39,918 nucleotides of DNA from Candidatus Bathyarchaeota archaeon (GTDB lineage Archaea > Thermoproteota > Bathyarchaeia > TCS64): positions 1 to 39,918 of the forward strand of contig JAFGTA010000065.1 of assembly GCA_016934355.1 (NCBI GenBank). Direction: 5' to 3'. The notes below the pieces were generated by a model, which had not been told where the DNA came from, did no database searches, and saw only the letters and a list, made by a program, of their open reading frames with translations. Within the stretch, counting starts at the first letter, position 1, and each line of letters begins with the position of its first letter. Below, in pieces: positions 1 through 7,197 of the stretch. The position numbers were made by a program, and so were the translations under genes.

Positions 1-522
1 AGGCTGAGGCGTGTCCCTTGTGACGCCGCCGATCTCTAGGGCCTTGCTGTTGGCTACGAGGAGGTGGCCGCAGGTACGTGTGAGGATCACCGGGTTGTCG
101 GGGGCGACCTCGTCCAGGTCGTACCGTGACGGGTTCCTGTGCTCGGCCAGCTTCGCCTGATCCCAGCCCCTGCCTAGTATCCACTCGCTCTTCTTAGCGG
201 TCTTCACCTTCTCGGCGACGGCCTTCTTCATGTCCTCGATGCTCATCATGGGCGGGGTCCGGCAGTTGATCATCATGAGCGCGGCACCCGTGACAACGAC
301 GTGGAGATGACTGTCGTAGAGCCCGGGCATCACCGTCTTCCCCTTCAGGTCGACGACCTCTGTGGAGCCGTCGGCCAGCGCCTTCACCTCCTTGGTGGTA
401 CCTACAACCATAACCTTGCCGTCCTTGACGGCGACTGCCTCGGCGACTGTGAACCCTGGGTCCACCGTCAGAACCTTTCCGTTGACTAGAACTAGGTCCG
501 CCTTACATGGTCTAGCAGACAA
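1..522 (-). CDS. Amidohydrolase (YtcJ/amidohydrolase-3 type), C-terminus cut by window edge
   Basis: A continuous minus-strand reading frame runs from a TTG at 520-522 to the left edge with no stop. It translates to a typical amidohydrolase N-terminus: the first beta-sandwich segment (ADLVLVNGKVLTVDPGF), a second strand (VDLKGKTVMPGLYDSHLH), then the first part of the TIM barrel (RGWDQAKL, APDNPVILTRTCGH). DSHLH carries the HxH pair that binds the catalytic metal in this superfamily. About 174 residues are visible; full members are about 500. There is no ATG at the N-terminus, so TTG is the best start, and the first strand begins only a few residues after it. The substrate cannot be told; this subfamily is usually annotated as metal-dependent hydrolases acting on amides or cyclic ureides. 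Confidence 0.8.
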   Translation of the reverse strand, partial: MSARPCKADLVLVNGKVLTVDPGFTVAEAVAVKDGKVMVVGTTKEVKALADGSTEVVDLKGKTVMPGLYDSHLHVVVTGAALMMINCRTPPMMSIEDMKKAVAEKVKTAKKSEWILGRGWDQAKLAEHRNPSRYDLDEVAPDNPVILTRTCGHLLVANSKALEIGGVTRDTPQP

Positions 523-568
523 ATTAGATCACTGTATACCAGAGGCTCAGCGATATAATAGTTGGTGG

Positions 569-1033
569 TCAGCTCAGCAGGATGGTTATCTCGTACACCA
601 GCAGCTCGGGGACCAGGCTCCTGCCCTCCCGAATCAGACTGATGAGCCCTAGACGCTCCAGCACCTTGAGGTCGCTGTGCACGTTCTTCACGTCTCTATC
701 CACCGCAGAGGCAAGGCTGTTGATGCTGTCGGCGTAGCCCTCGATTAGGTGATCTAGGAGCTCAAGCCTCTTGGGCGTGAGCTTCGAGTAATCCTCCGGG
801 GACAGGTCGAGGTCCTCCTCTGCGAGGTACTCGAAGTCCTCGCCCTCCTGGTAGGCACGGACCGCGTGATCCATGCTCGTCCACTCGACGTAGTCCTCGA
901 ACTTGCCTGGCGGCATCCTTCCCTTGGTGAACTCCTCGTGTAGCATGCTGAGGCTTCCGTACCGTTCCTCGTAGCTCCGGAGCCTCATCTGCACCTCGGT
1001 TAGGGGTACGCTCTTCAAAGCCCTCCACTGCAA
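569..1033 (-). CDS. Winged-helix DNA-binding regulator (HVO_A0114-like)
   Basis: This 154-residue protein has an N-terminal helical part (about 1-75, including RSYEERYGSL and GKFEDYVEW) and a C-terminal winged helix-turn-helix (about 78-154: LTPKRLELLDHLIEGYADSI, then SLASAVDRDVKNVHSDLKVL as the recognition unit, then a short wing). The arrangement resembles the archaeal HVO_A0114 family of putative DNA-binding proteins, often small stand-alone regulators. The start is a TTG at 1033; no in-frame ATG fits better. It is transcribed divergently from rtcB across about 70 bp that contain an inverted repeat, so it may control itself and rtcB. The family match is by eye, and the regulatory role is inferred from the wHTH and the layout. 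Confidence 0.7.
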   Translation of the reverse strand: MQWRALKSVPLTEVQMRLRSYEERYGSLSMLHEEFTKGRMPPGKFEDYVEWTSMDHAVRAYQEGEDFEYLAEEDLDLSPEDYSKLTPKRLELLDHLIEGYADSINSLASAVDRDVKNVHSDLKVLERLGLISLIREGRSLVPELLVYEITILLS

Positions 1034-1048
1034 AGCCTATCATTGGTG

Positions 1049-1068
1049 TAAGCGCCAATAAACGCTTA
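1049..1068. promoter_or_regulatory. Inverted repeat in the HTH/rtcB divergent promoter
   Basis: TAAGCG (1049-1054) and CGCTTA (1063-1068) form a perfect 6-bp inverted repeat with an 8-bp AT-rich spacer. It lies between the divergent HTH gene and rtcB and overlaps AT-rich stretches that could be the TATA box of either gene (TTTATT on the minus strand, CTTATTAGG on the plus strand). It is a good candidate operator for the neighbouring regulator; no binding data exist here. Confidence 0.45.
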
Positions 1069-1103
1069 TTAGGTTTTCCAGCGGAAAAGGTGTGAGAATC
1101 CAT

Positions 1104-2552
1104 ATGCAATTTCCCATCGACAAAATAGATGATAACACCTGGGAGATACCGCAGGCCTACAGCAGACACATGAAGGTGCCTGCCCGCATCTACGCGGACA
1201 AGGTGCTGCTGGAGGCCATGAAGCTGGACGACACGCTCACACAGAGCGTGAACATCGCCCAGCTCCCCGGGATATACAAGTACAGCATAACGCTCCCCGA
1301 CGGCCACCAGGGCTACGGCTTCCCCATCGGCGGCGTCGCCGCCTTCGACATGGACGAGGGAATAATAACGCCCGGAGGAGTCGGCTACGACATCAACTGC
1401 GGCGTCAGGCTCATGCGGACAGACCTCACATTCAAGGAGGTCGACGACAAGAAGGAGCAGCTAATCAACAGGATATTCCAGCTGGTGCCGTGCGGCGTCG
1501 GCGTCGGCAGCAAGATGCGGCTCACCAACAGCGAGCTCGACAGGGCGGTGAGCGAGGGCATCCAGTGGGCCGTAGACAGAGGCTACGGCTGGGACCGGGA
1601 CGCCAGCCACAGCGAGGAGGGAGGCTGCATGAAGGAGGCGAACCCAGACAAGGTCAGCCCGAGGGCGAAGAAACGGGGCAGCAGCCAGCTAGGCACCCTC
1701 GGCGCCGGAAACCACTTCCTCGAGATATCGCGGGTCGACAAGGTATTCGACAGGCAGGCGGCCAAGGTCTACGGCATAACCGACCCCGACCAGGTCATCG
1801 TGTGGGTCCACACGGGGAGCCGGGGCTTCGGCCACCAAGTCGCCACGGACTACATCAGGGTCATGGACAGGGCCGCAACCAAGTACAACATGAAGATTCC
1901 GGCCCGTGAGCTGGTCTGCGCGCCGCTGAATAGCAAGGAGGCTCACGACTACTATGAGGCGATGAGCTGCGCCGTCAACTGGGCGTTCATCAACCGCCAC
2001 ATCATCATGCACCAGGTCAGGAAGGCTTTCGAGGACGTCTTCAACAAGAGCGCGGACGACATGGGGATGGAGCTCGTCTACGGGATGACCCACAACACCG
2101 CCAAGAAGGAGGAGCACCTGATCGACGGAAAACGGGTGCAGGCCGTCGTCCACAGGAAGGGAGCCGCAAGGGCGTTCGGCCCGGGCCGCAAGGACCTGCC
2201 GCAGGACTACCGGACAACCGGGCAGCCCGTGCTGCTTGTAGGCACCATGGGTACAGCCAGCTACCTGCTGAAGGGCACCGAGAGGGGTGAGGAGCGGAGC
2301 TTCGCGAGTACAGCCCACGGGGCGGGCCGCGTCATTTCGAGGGCGGGGGCTCGACGGCGTTTCAGGGCCAACGAGGTAATCGGTGACCTGAGGCGGAAGG
2401 GCATCGTTGTGAAGGCTGCTAGCGGCAGGATCGTCGAGGAGGAGAGCCCTGACAGCTACAAGGATGTGCACAGGGTCGCCGAGGTCAGCCACAACGTGGG
2501 CCTCGCCGAGAGGGTTATGATGAGCGTCCCGATAGCCGTGGCCAAGGGCTAA
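1104..2552 (+). CDS. rtcB: tRNA-splicing RNA ligase RtcB
   Basis: RtcB joins 2',3'-cyclic phosphate and 5'-OH RNA ends with GTP and Mn2+, sealing tRNA exon halves after intron removal and repairing RNA. The family signatures are all visible: DGHQGYGFPIGGV and GYDINCGVR near the N-terminus (metal-binding Asp and Cys), LGTLGAGNHFLEI in the middle, HTGSRGFGH, and HGAGR about 75 residues from the end, whose His is the guanylylated residue. The length of about 482 is normal. The frame also opens at a GTG at 1092; the ATG at 1104 is preferred because AGGTG (1088-1092) sits at ribosome-binding distance and the protein then begins like its homologues. No fused intein is present, though archaeal RtcB sometimes carries one. 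Confidence 0.95.
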   Translation: MQFPIDKIDDNTWEIPQAYSRHMKVPARIYADKVLLEAMKLDDTLTQSVNIAQLPGIYKYSITLPDGHQGYGFPIGGVAAFDMDEGIITPGGVGYDINCGVRLMRTDLTFKEVDDKKEQLINRIFQLVPCGVGVGSKMRLTNSELDRAVSEGIQWAVDRGYGWDRDASHSEEGGCMKEANPDKVSPRAKKRGSSQLGTLGAGNHFLEISRVDKVFDRQAAKVYGITDPDQVIVWVHTGSRGFGHQVATDYIRVMDRAATKYNMKIPARELVCAPLNSKEAHDYYEAMSCAVNWAFINRHIIMHQVRKAFEDVFNKSADDMGMELVYGMTHNTAKKEEHLIDGKRVQAVVHRKGAARAFGPGRKDLPQDYRTTGQPVLLVGTMGTASYLLKGTERGEERSFASTAHGAGRVISRAGARRRFRANEVIGDLRRKGIVVKAASGRIVEEESPDSYKDVHRVAEVSHNVGLAERVMMSVPIAVAKG

Positions 2553-2568
2553 CCTACCAATAAAAGGG

Positions 2569-2575
2569 TTAAATA
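2569..2575 (+). promoter_or_regulatory. TATA box of ribK
   Basis: TTAAATA lies 31-37 bp upstream of the TTG start of ribK, the usual archaeal core-promoter distance for a short leader. A run of six T (2591-2596) follows; it may also end rtcB transcripts. Confidence 0.5.
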
Positions 2576-2605
2576 CGGCCCTCGTACCCATTTTTTAGAT
2601 CAACC

Positions 2606-3301
2606 TTGGATGAACTTAAGCCCCACCTCTGGTTCACACTCTACACGCTGCTACGGCTAGGCGCCTCCAAGAACGCGGTCAAGATATCCACCACGGAGCT
2701 CTCAAAGATCATGGGGGGTAGCCAACAGTCAGCGTCCAGGCACCTTCAGCTGCTTGAGCAACTGGGGCTCCTGAGCAGGCGCATCGAGTCCGGCGGCACA
2801 AAGATCAGCATCACGGCGGAGGGCATGGAGGAGCTGGGCAAGGTGCTCAGGGAGCTCAAGTGGTACCTGGAGGGCAAGGAGGCGAGCTCCATCGAGTTCG
2901 AGGGCACCGTGGTTTCGGGGCTCTTCGAGGGCGCCTACTACATCGGCAAGGACGGTTACCGGAGGCAGATCGCGGATAAGCTGGGGTTCGATCCTTTCCC
3001 GGGTACCCTGAACGTCCAGATCAAGCAGGACGACTTCGAGAAGAGGAGACGGCTGGAGGCGGGGCCAGGGATACACCTTGAGGGCTTCAAGGACGGCGAG
3101 AGGGCGTTCGGCGCCGCTAACTGCTACCACGTGACTATCAACGGCGAGGTGGAGGGGGCACTCATAGTCGCGGAGAGGAGCATACACGACTACAACATCA
3201 TGGAGATAATCTCGCCCATCTACCTGAGGCGTAAGCTGGGGCTCGCCGACGGCGACAAAGTCAGGCTCGTGTTCTCGCCCCTTCGACGATCCGGCGCTTG
3301 A
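2606..3301 (+). CDS. ribK: CTP-dependent riboflavin kinase with N-terminal HTH
   Basis: RibK makes FMN from riboflavin using CTP, an archaeal speciality. Residues 1-90 form a MarR-like winged helix (STTELSKIMGGSQQSASRHL as the HTH, then ITAEGMEELGKVL). The kinase domain, about 95-231, shows GLFEGAYYIGKDGYRRQI, PFPGTLNV and a C-terminal PIYLRRKLGLADGDKVRLV. The GTLN element is the hallmark that binds nucleotide and substrate. The HTH fusion occurs in several archaea and suggests autoregulation by flavin. The start is TTG at 2606, the only start before the HTH. The 3' end overlaps the convergent ribL gene by 41 bp; ribL encodes the next step to FAD. Confidence 0.93.
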   Translation: MDELKPHLWFTLYTLLRLGASKNAVKISTTELSKIMGGSQQSASRHLQLLEQLGLLSRRIESGGTKISITAEGMEELGKVLRELKWYLEGKEASSIEFEGTVVSGLFEGAYYIGKDGYRRQIADKLGFDPFPGTLNVQIKQDDFEKRRRLEAGPGIHLEGFKDGERAFGAANCYHVTINGEVEGALIVAERSIHDYNIMEIISPIYLRRKLGLADGDKVRLVFSPLRRSGA

Positions 3302-3707
3302 TCTTGCTTGTGCTGTCCAGGTCGCTTTCCCCGAAGCGGCCTACAGGTAGTATTTTGAATGAAAGCTCCTTGGCCTTCTTGATCTTCTCGACCTGTCTGC
3401 GGATGGCTTCCTGGTCGTGGCCTATCGCCACGATGTCGGGCTTCACCTGTTGGATGACGCGGTCGAGGTCGAGTTCCTCGAAGCCGAGTAGGGCTTCGTC
3501 CACCACCTTGAGGGCCTCGATGACGGCTCGCCGCTGATCCTCGGGGATGACGGGGTCGCTTCCTTTGAGTCGGCGCACGGTCTCGTCGCGGGCGACTATG
3601 ACTGTGAGCTCTGCGTCGGGGCCGCCCAGCTTCTTGGCTTCCTCAAGGTACCTGATGTGCCCGTAGTGGAGGAGGTCGAAAACGCCGGCGGCGAGTACCC
3701 TGGTCAT
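3261..3707 (-). CDS. ribL: Archaeal FAD synthetase (FMN adenylyltransferase)
   Basis: RibL transfers AMP from ATP to FMN to give FAD. The protein of about 148 residues is a cytidylyltransferase-fold enzyme: GVFDLLHYGHIRYLEEAK contains the HxGH nucleotide-binding motif near residue 14, and the C-terminus has the matching SKIKRRI motif. GHDQ near the middle is the usual IGHDQ of the family. An in-frame GTG at 3716 extends it by three codons into dphB; the ATG at 3707, behind GGTGA, is the more likely start. It is the last gene of an rnp4-dphB-ribL operon and converges on ribK with a 41-bp coding overlap. Confidence 0.92.
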   Translation of the reverse strand: MTRVLAAGVFDLLHYGHIRYLEEAKKLGGPDAELTVIVARDETVRRLKGSDPVIPEDQRRAVIEALKVVDEALLGFEELDLDRVIQQVKPDIVAIGHDQEAIRRQVEKIKKAKELSFKILPVGRFGESDLDSTSKIKRRIVEGARTRA

Positions 3708-3709
3708 CT

Positions 3710-4735
3710 TCACCACTCGAACTCTGCTAAGCCTAAAAGCTTTAGGGCGTCGAGGATGCCCTCTGCGTAGGCGACGCTGGTCAGCGCGACGGGCTTGCTG
3801 TCGGCGCTGTAGTACTCTGCGTCGTCCAGGTACCTGCCCGTGTGGTCGAGGAGTTCGTCCACCTGGGCCTTGGATACAGTGACGGGTAGCCCGCGGAGCC
3901 TCAGCTCCCTGAGGACGTGTCTGCAGCCATCGCTGTACTTCTCGATGAGCCTGTCGACCTCGCCCTGAACCTTTCTTCCCTCCAGAAGCTCGGGTGGGCA
4001 GCCGGTTAGTACCTTGAGTGCCTCCTCCTCTATGAAGTGGAGTCGGCCCGGGGCTATTATGGCGTACGGCGGCTCGCCGAAGTCCATCTCCTTGAGCGTT
4101 TCTGCTTTGTCGGCTTTGATGGCGGGGCTGGGTGAGCCGAGCCGCGCCACGCCTACGAGGAGGGTGTCCGGGGGGAGCCCTGCTTCCATCAGCCGCTTAA
4201 CGGCGGCTTGGATGGTGAGGTACCGTTGCTCTGGTATGTTGAGGTCGAGGAGGATGAGGGTGTGGAGGCCGTGCTCACGGTTCTCGGCCAGGGTGCGCAA
4301 CACGGTGTCGACGGGTCCCTTCTCGGGGAGGGGGACTGTTACGGTGCGGCCGAACTTGTAGAGGCTGAGCCCTGTCTCGGCGACGGCTGTGACTATGCTG
4401 CCGCCGTGGACCACCTTGACGGGTATGCCGCGTTTCGTGGCGTCGACTACGAGGCTGATGTGGGTGGTGGCGCTGAGGGCGTCTCCGCCCACAAGTACCG
4501 CCACGTTGCCCGTCTCGGCCTCTTGGAGCAGCTTCTCGGCGTCCTCCTCCATGCCTCCTCGGCTGAGGGGGTGCACCTGTTTTCCGATGGTGTCGGACAG
4601 CTGCTGTGGCGTGGTGTCGAGCTTCATGGTGTAGGTCTCGGCGTAGAGGTGGTCGGCGTCTTGTGCGGCTTGGATTGCTCTGAGGCTGAGGTCCTTGTGG
4701 CTGTTGAGGCCGATGCTGATGAGTGTGAGGGTCAT
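3710..4735 (-). CDS. dphB: Diphthine synthase fused to a DUF357-like C-terminal domain
   Basis: DphB methylates the modified histidine of elongation factor 2 with S-adenosylmethionine on the way to diphthamide. The methylase domain is complete: N-terminal LISIGL, AETYTM, VAVLVGGDALSATTH (the SAM loop), KVVHGGSIVTAVAETGLSLY and VGVARLGS. Typical archaeal DphB is about 255-265 residues; this one is 341. The last 85 or so residues (helical, DAEYYSADSKPVALTSVAYA, then EGILDALKLLGLAEFEW) look like DUF357, a small archaeal helical domain. The start is ATG 4735 in an ATGA overlap with the rnp4 stop; an in-frame ATG at 4786 lies inside rnp4 and is unlikely. The DUF357 assignment is by eye. Confidence 0.9.
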   Translation of the reverse strand: MTLTLISIGLNSHKDLSLRAIQAAQDADHLYAETYTMKLDTTPQQLSDTIGKQVHPLSRGGMEEDAEKLLQEAETGNVAVLVGGDALSATTHISLVVDATKRGIPVKVVHGGSIVTAVAETGLSLYKFGRTVTVPLPEKGPVDTVLRTLAENREHGLHTLILLDLNIPEQRYLTIQAAVKRLMEAGLPPDTLLVGVARLGSPSPAIKADKAETLKEMDFGEPPYAIIAPGRLHFIEEEALKVLTGCPPELLEGRKVQGEVDRLIEKYSDGCRHVLRELRLRGLPVTVSKAQVDELLDHTGRYLDDAEYYSADSKPVALTSVAYAEGILDALKLLGLAEFEW

Positions 4736-5043
4736 GGGCTTCGGCTCCTGAGGGGGATGCGTGTGACGTGTCCGCAGTCGGTGCATGTGATGGCGATGTG
4801 GGGTTCGCGGCGCTGCCTTAGCCTTGTGCGGCTGTTGACGCCTTGTAGGAGTATTGTGCCGCAGCCTCTGCAGATGCCTCTGCGTATGTCTCGGGGTAGC
4901 CGTGTGCGTGTGCGCTGAGCTATCCGTTTGATGAGGTCGGTGTATCTTCTGCTTAGCTGGGGGTCTTCGCGGTAGGTGTGCTGGGCCTGTTTGTAGAGTA
5001 TTCTTATGCGTTGCTGTGCGATGCTGGTGTGGCTGCGGGGCAT
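4732..5043 (-). CDS. rnp4: RNase P protein component 4 (Rpp21 homologue)
   Basis: This 103-residue basic protein is the archaeal Rpp21 subunit that, with Rpp29, helps the RNase P RNA recognise pre-tRNA and trim 5' leaders. Residues 1-55 are a helical, Arg/Gln-rich segment (RIRILYKQA, SRRYTDLIKRIAQRTR). Then come two Cys pairs, CRGC and CTDC, separated by about 28 residues, forming the zinc ribbon. The size and layout match the family. It is first in the rnp4-dphB-ribL operon. An AT-rich TATA-like element at 5077-5084, read on the minus strand, lies 34-41 bp upstream of the ATG. Confidence 0.9.
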   Translation of the reverse strand: MPRSHTSIAQQRIRILYKQAQHTYREDPQLSRRYTDLIKRIAQRTRTRLPRDIRRGICRGCGTILLQGVNSRTRLRQRREPHIAITCTDCGHVTRIPLRSRSP

Positions 5044-5106
5044 GTTGGTCGTCTCTGTGTGGGTGTCGGCGGGGGTTATATGTTTGTTGCGGGGATTACT
5101 GATAGG

Positions 5107-5114
5107 TTTATATT
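5107..5114 (+). promoter_or_regulatory. TATA box of the initiator tRNA-Met gene
   Basis: TTTATATT lies 24-31 bp upstream of the first tRNA base at 5138, the position expected for archaeal box A. This supports the copy at 5138 being the functional tRNA gene. Confidence 0.55.
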
Positions 5115-5137
5115 GTTACGGTCGGGTATTTCTGGGG

Positions 5138-5215
5138 AGCGGGGTGGGGCAGCCAGGTTAGCCCGTGGGGCTCATAACCCCAAGGTCGGTAGTTCAAATC
5201 TACCCCCCGCTACCA
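5138..5215 (+). tRNA. Initiator tRNA-Met (CAT), complete with encoded CCA
   Basis: It folds fully. Acceptor AGCGGGG/CCCCGCT (5138-5144 with 5205-5211). D stem GGGC/GCCC. Anticodon stem TGGGG/CCCCA around the loop CTCATAA, anticodon CAT. T stem GGTAG/CTACC around TTCAAAT. Discriminator A and genomic CCA end at 5215. Three stacked G:C pairs in the anticodon stem are the hallmark of initiator rather than elongator tRNA-Met. There is no intron. Fragments of this same tRNA recur at 6376, 7165, 9853, 10474, 10906 and 15251. The match with the 6376 copy continues about 16 bases past the CCA (to about 5231), so the duplicated unit includes downstream DNA as well as the tRNA. Confidence 0.95.
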
Positions 5216-5250
5216 ATAACTAAAATTAAAGAATTTAGTGGTGCGCGCGG

Positions 5251-6198
5251 TCAAGTATTTTCTAATATTCGTTTGAGTTCATTCATAGTAAGATATGGCA
5301 TTTGTCTATGGATCATTCTATGACAATTTGAGCATACAAGCGCTAGATCGTTAAAACTAGTATTTCTTGTACCAATCTCAGATACAGCTTTTAAGTGATG
5401 TACTTCTATGAATCCATCACCTCTTGAGCCATACCTTTCTTTAAATGAAAAACCGCATGCCTCACAACGTAGTTCTCCTCGCTCTGAGAGACATTTTTCT
5501 TTAAAATCTTTCACTAGTTTGGGATCTCTTTCATAGGTATAGTGTGTTGTAAGAACGCGTCTACCTTCTTCAGCGTTATTCTTGTATTCTCGAATGAACT
5601 CAGTATCGGATGTAAGTATGTTTGCTTCTTTAAGATATGAGTTATAAAATTCTGTTAATGAGATTAAATCCGTTCTTAATATTTGTTCAGAAGGTAAATT
5701 ATGCGGATTGTATTCTTTATTGAAAATCATTCCATCTTCGTAGAACTTGCCTTTACCATGATCAGCGATTGAAATATTATCCTCAGCAAAGCCTTCAACT
5801 TCAAAACGCATTCTGATTCCCTGAGCTCTATTTCTTAGAATTGAAGTTGCCTTTTTTGTTCCAAATCGTTCAATGGGTTTAGTTACACCTTGGATTAATG
5901 TTAGATAGAGTCGTTTCATATCTTCAGAGAAAAGATATACAACATATATACCATCTTGAGGACCTGTGGTTTGATGTTTGTTAATTACTGCAATCCATGG
6001 GAAATTAGTCCACTGCCCTTGACCAGGCGATCCTACTATCGATATGCCATCAAATTGAAGAAATGTTGAGATGATCTCCCTTGGTTTTTTCCTAATCATA
6101 TCTGCTAATGGATGTTGAGCGAATTGTTCTTTTTTTGCAGGAAGATAATTAATTGCGATAATCTCCAACAATTCACGTAAATTTAAAGGATTATACAT
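5251..6198 (-). CDS. MrcB-like (DUF3578) N-domain with C-terminal HNH nuclease
   Basis: This 315-residue protein is probably a modification-dependent (type IV) restriction nuclease. The N-terminal half resembles the MrcB/DUF3578 domain: SPGQGQW at 57-63, FPWIAV, then YVVYLFSEDMKRLYLTLIQG at about 85-104. The C-terminus is a McrA-type HNH domain: CEAC at 245-248, EVHHLK at 265-270, NDLALVCSNCHRMIH at 283-297, with catalytic His and four zinc Cys all present. It is markedly AT-rich compared with the rnp4 operon. It sits alone between the complete tRNA-Met and a partial copy of it, reading toward the tRNA. Cleavage of methylated or otherwise modified DNA is inferred from the domain pair. Confidence 0.85.
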   Translation of the reverse strand: MYNPLNLRELLEIIAINYLPAKKEQFAQHPLADMIRKKPREIISTFLQFDGISIVGSPGQGQWTNFPWIAVINKHQTTGPQDGIYVVYLFSEDMKRLYLTLIQGVTKPIERFGTKKATSILRNRAQGIRMRFEVEGFAEDNISIADHGKGKFYEDGMIFNKEYNPHNLPSEQILRTDLISLTEFYNSYLKEANILTSDTEFIREYKNNAEEGRRVLTTHYTYERDPKLVKDFKEKCLSERGELRCEACGFSFKERYGSRGDGFIEVHHLKAVSEIGTRNTSFNDLALVCSNCHRMIHRQMPYLTMNELKRILENT

Positions 6199-6375
6199 AC
6201 CATTTGAGATGGAATTAACTAGTATTAATAATTTATTTAATTAAAAGTACTTTCGTACAGAGCCCTAGAGCTCACACATTCACAGGTAAACATCACCCAA
6301 ACACCACCACACAGATCAACCCCAAAAACCCTTCACCCCAATAACTGTGTACAAGACAATCCACCAAGATAGGAA

Positions 6376-6458
6376 GCAACCAGGTTAGCCCGTGGGGCTC
6401 ATAACCCCAAGGTCGGTAGTTCAAATCTACCCCCCGCTACCAATTACTAAAATTAACT
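6376..6458 (+). repeat. tRNA-Met-derived direct repeat, copy 2 (lacks the 5' part)
   Basis: This copy matches the tRNA at 5138-5215 from the D loop to the CCA (6376-6441) with about one mismatch, then continues about 16 further bases nearly identically (ACTAAAATTAA) beyond the gene. The acceptor 5' strand is missing, so it cannot fold as a tRNA. With the complete gene it brackets exactly one coding sequence, the MrcB-HNH gene, in the pattern of att sites around an integrated unit. Confidence 0.85.
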
Positions 6459-6562
6459 AATTACGTATCAGGGTTTATTCAAGTGCAGACATATATAGTC
6501 AGGGTCCGGTTCGAATACCTCCCTCCACGCCTTTACCTACACGTAGTTTTTACGGGTGACTA

Positions 6563-6985
6563 TTAGGGGTAGAAGTGCACTATTTTTTTGGGTGCAACCT
6601 TCAAGGTCACATAGTTCTCGAGGTTAAATGAGGGCGTACTCCCATACTTTTCAAACACCCAGCCGACATAGTTTTCCATTCCATTCTCTGGCTTGAAGCC
6701 GAGTTCCGCTTCACCGTAGACCAGCGCACATTTTGAGGGGACATTGCCTTCCCCTGCCTGTGAGCCCTGCATGAGGAACGAGAGTGAAACATCGTTGCTT
6801 CGCTTGACGTTTGCTACTCTTCTCGCTTTCTTTATTGAAACGAAGTAAAACACGTTGTCCTTGTATCTATACCAGATTGGGGCTGCATGAATGGTGCCGT
6901 CATTATTATGGCTGCAGAAGATCGTAGTATAAGACTCGTTAAACAGGCTTTCAAGGTCTTCTGGCGTCATTTTATTGCTGCTCAT
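6563..6985 (-). CDS. Pyridoxamine 5'-phosphate oxidase-like flavin/F420-binding protein
   Basis: This 140-residue protein has the split-barrel FMN-binding fold of the PNPOx-like superfamily. Features seen are an N-terminal helix (TPEDLESLFNES), a first strand pair (HAAPIWYRYKDNVFYFVS), KKARRVANVKRSNDVSLSFL, and GYVGWV-type helix residues near position 105. The segment from IHAAPIW to NDVSLSF is the typical core. Proteins of this size bind FMN, F420 or haem and reduce small molecules; the substrate cannot be predicted. The start is ATG 6985, with an AT-rich promoter region upstream. It lies between tRNA-derived copies 2 and 3. Confidence 0.75.
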   Translation of the reverse strand: MSSNKMTPEDLESLFNESYTTIFCSHNNDGTIHAAPIWYRYKDNVFYFVSIKKARRVANVKRSNDVSLSFLMQGSQAGEGNVPSKCALVYGEAELGFKPENGMENYVGWVFEKYGSTPSFNLENYVTLKVAPKKIVHFYP

Positions 6986-7067
6986 ATTTGCATTAATGAT
7001 TCTATAACCGATTAAACGTTTCTTGCATTCATGCTCATACTTATCTTTAATAAGGGAATAGAGCCAG

Positions 7068-7106
7068 GAGACAAATGTCTCGACAGGGAGTAGGGTTCGA
7101 ACCCTA
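7068..7106. repeat. tRNA T-arm-like palindrome with adjacent hairpin
   Basis: TAGGGTTCGAACCCTA (7091-7106) is a perfect 16-bp palindrome with the GGTTCGAA core of a tRNA T arm. Just before it, GAGAC-AAAT-GTCTC (7068-7081) is a perfect short hairpin. No complete tRNA can be folded around them. It is probably a tRNA remnant, but could be a regulator site for the PNPOx gene that starts about 85 bp away. Confidence 0.4.
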
Positions 7107-7164
7107 ATCCGGACAAATGAGATGCTTTGATATCCACGTCAATTCTGAACCTGGTAGTCTAAAC

Positions 7165-7197
7165 GGTAGTAGACCTACCCCCAGCTACCTAATTACC
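7165..7197 (+). repeat. tRNA-Met-derived repeat, copy 3 (degenerate 3' end)
   Basis: GGTAG, then CTACCCCC, GCTACC and AATTACC follow in the same order as the T stem, acceptor 3' strand and downstream tail of the tRNA-Met copies, with several changes. The post-tRNA tail supplies the TAA stop codon of the acetoacetate decarboxylase-like gene (7193-7195), so that gene ends exactly inside the repeat. Confidence 0.6.

Noticed and set aside
1689..2591. Long minus-strand frame across rtcB, and similar long frames opposite other GC-rich genes
   Set aside because: They are codon-bias shadows: they lack recognisable domains and lie opposite genes with clear family motifs.
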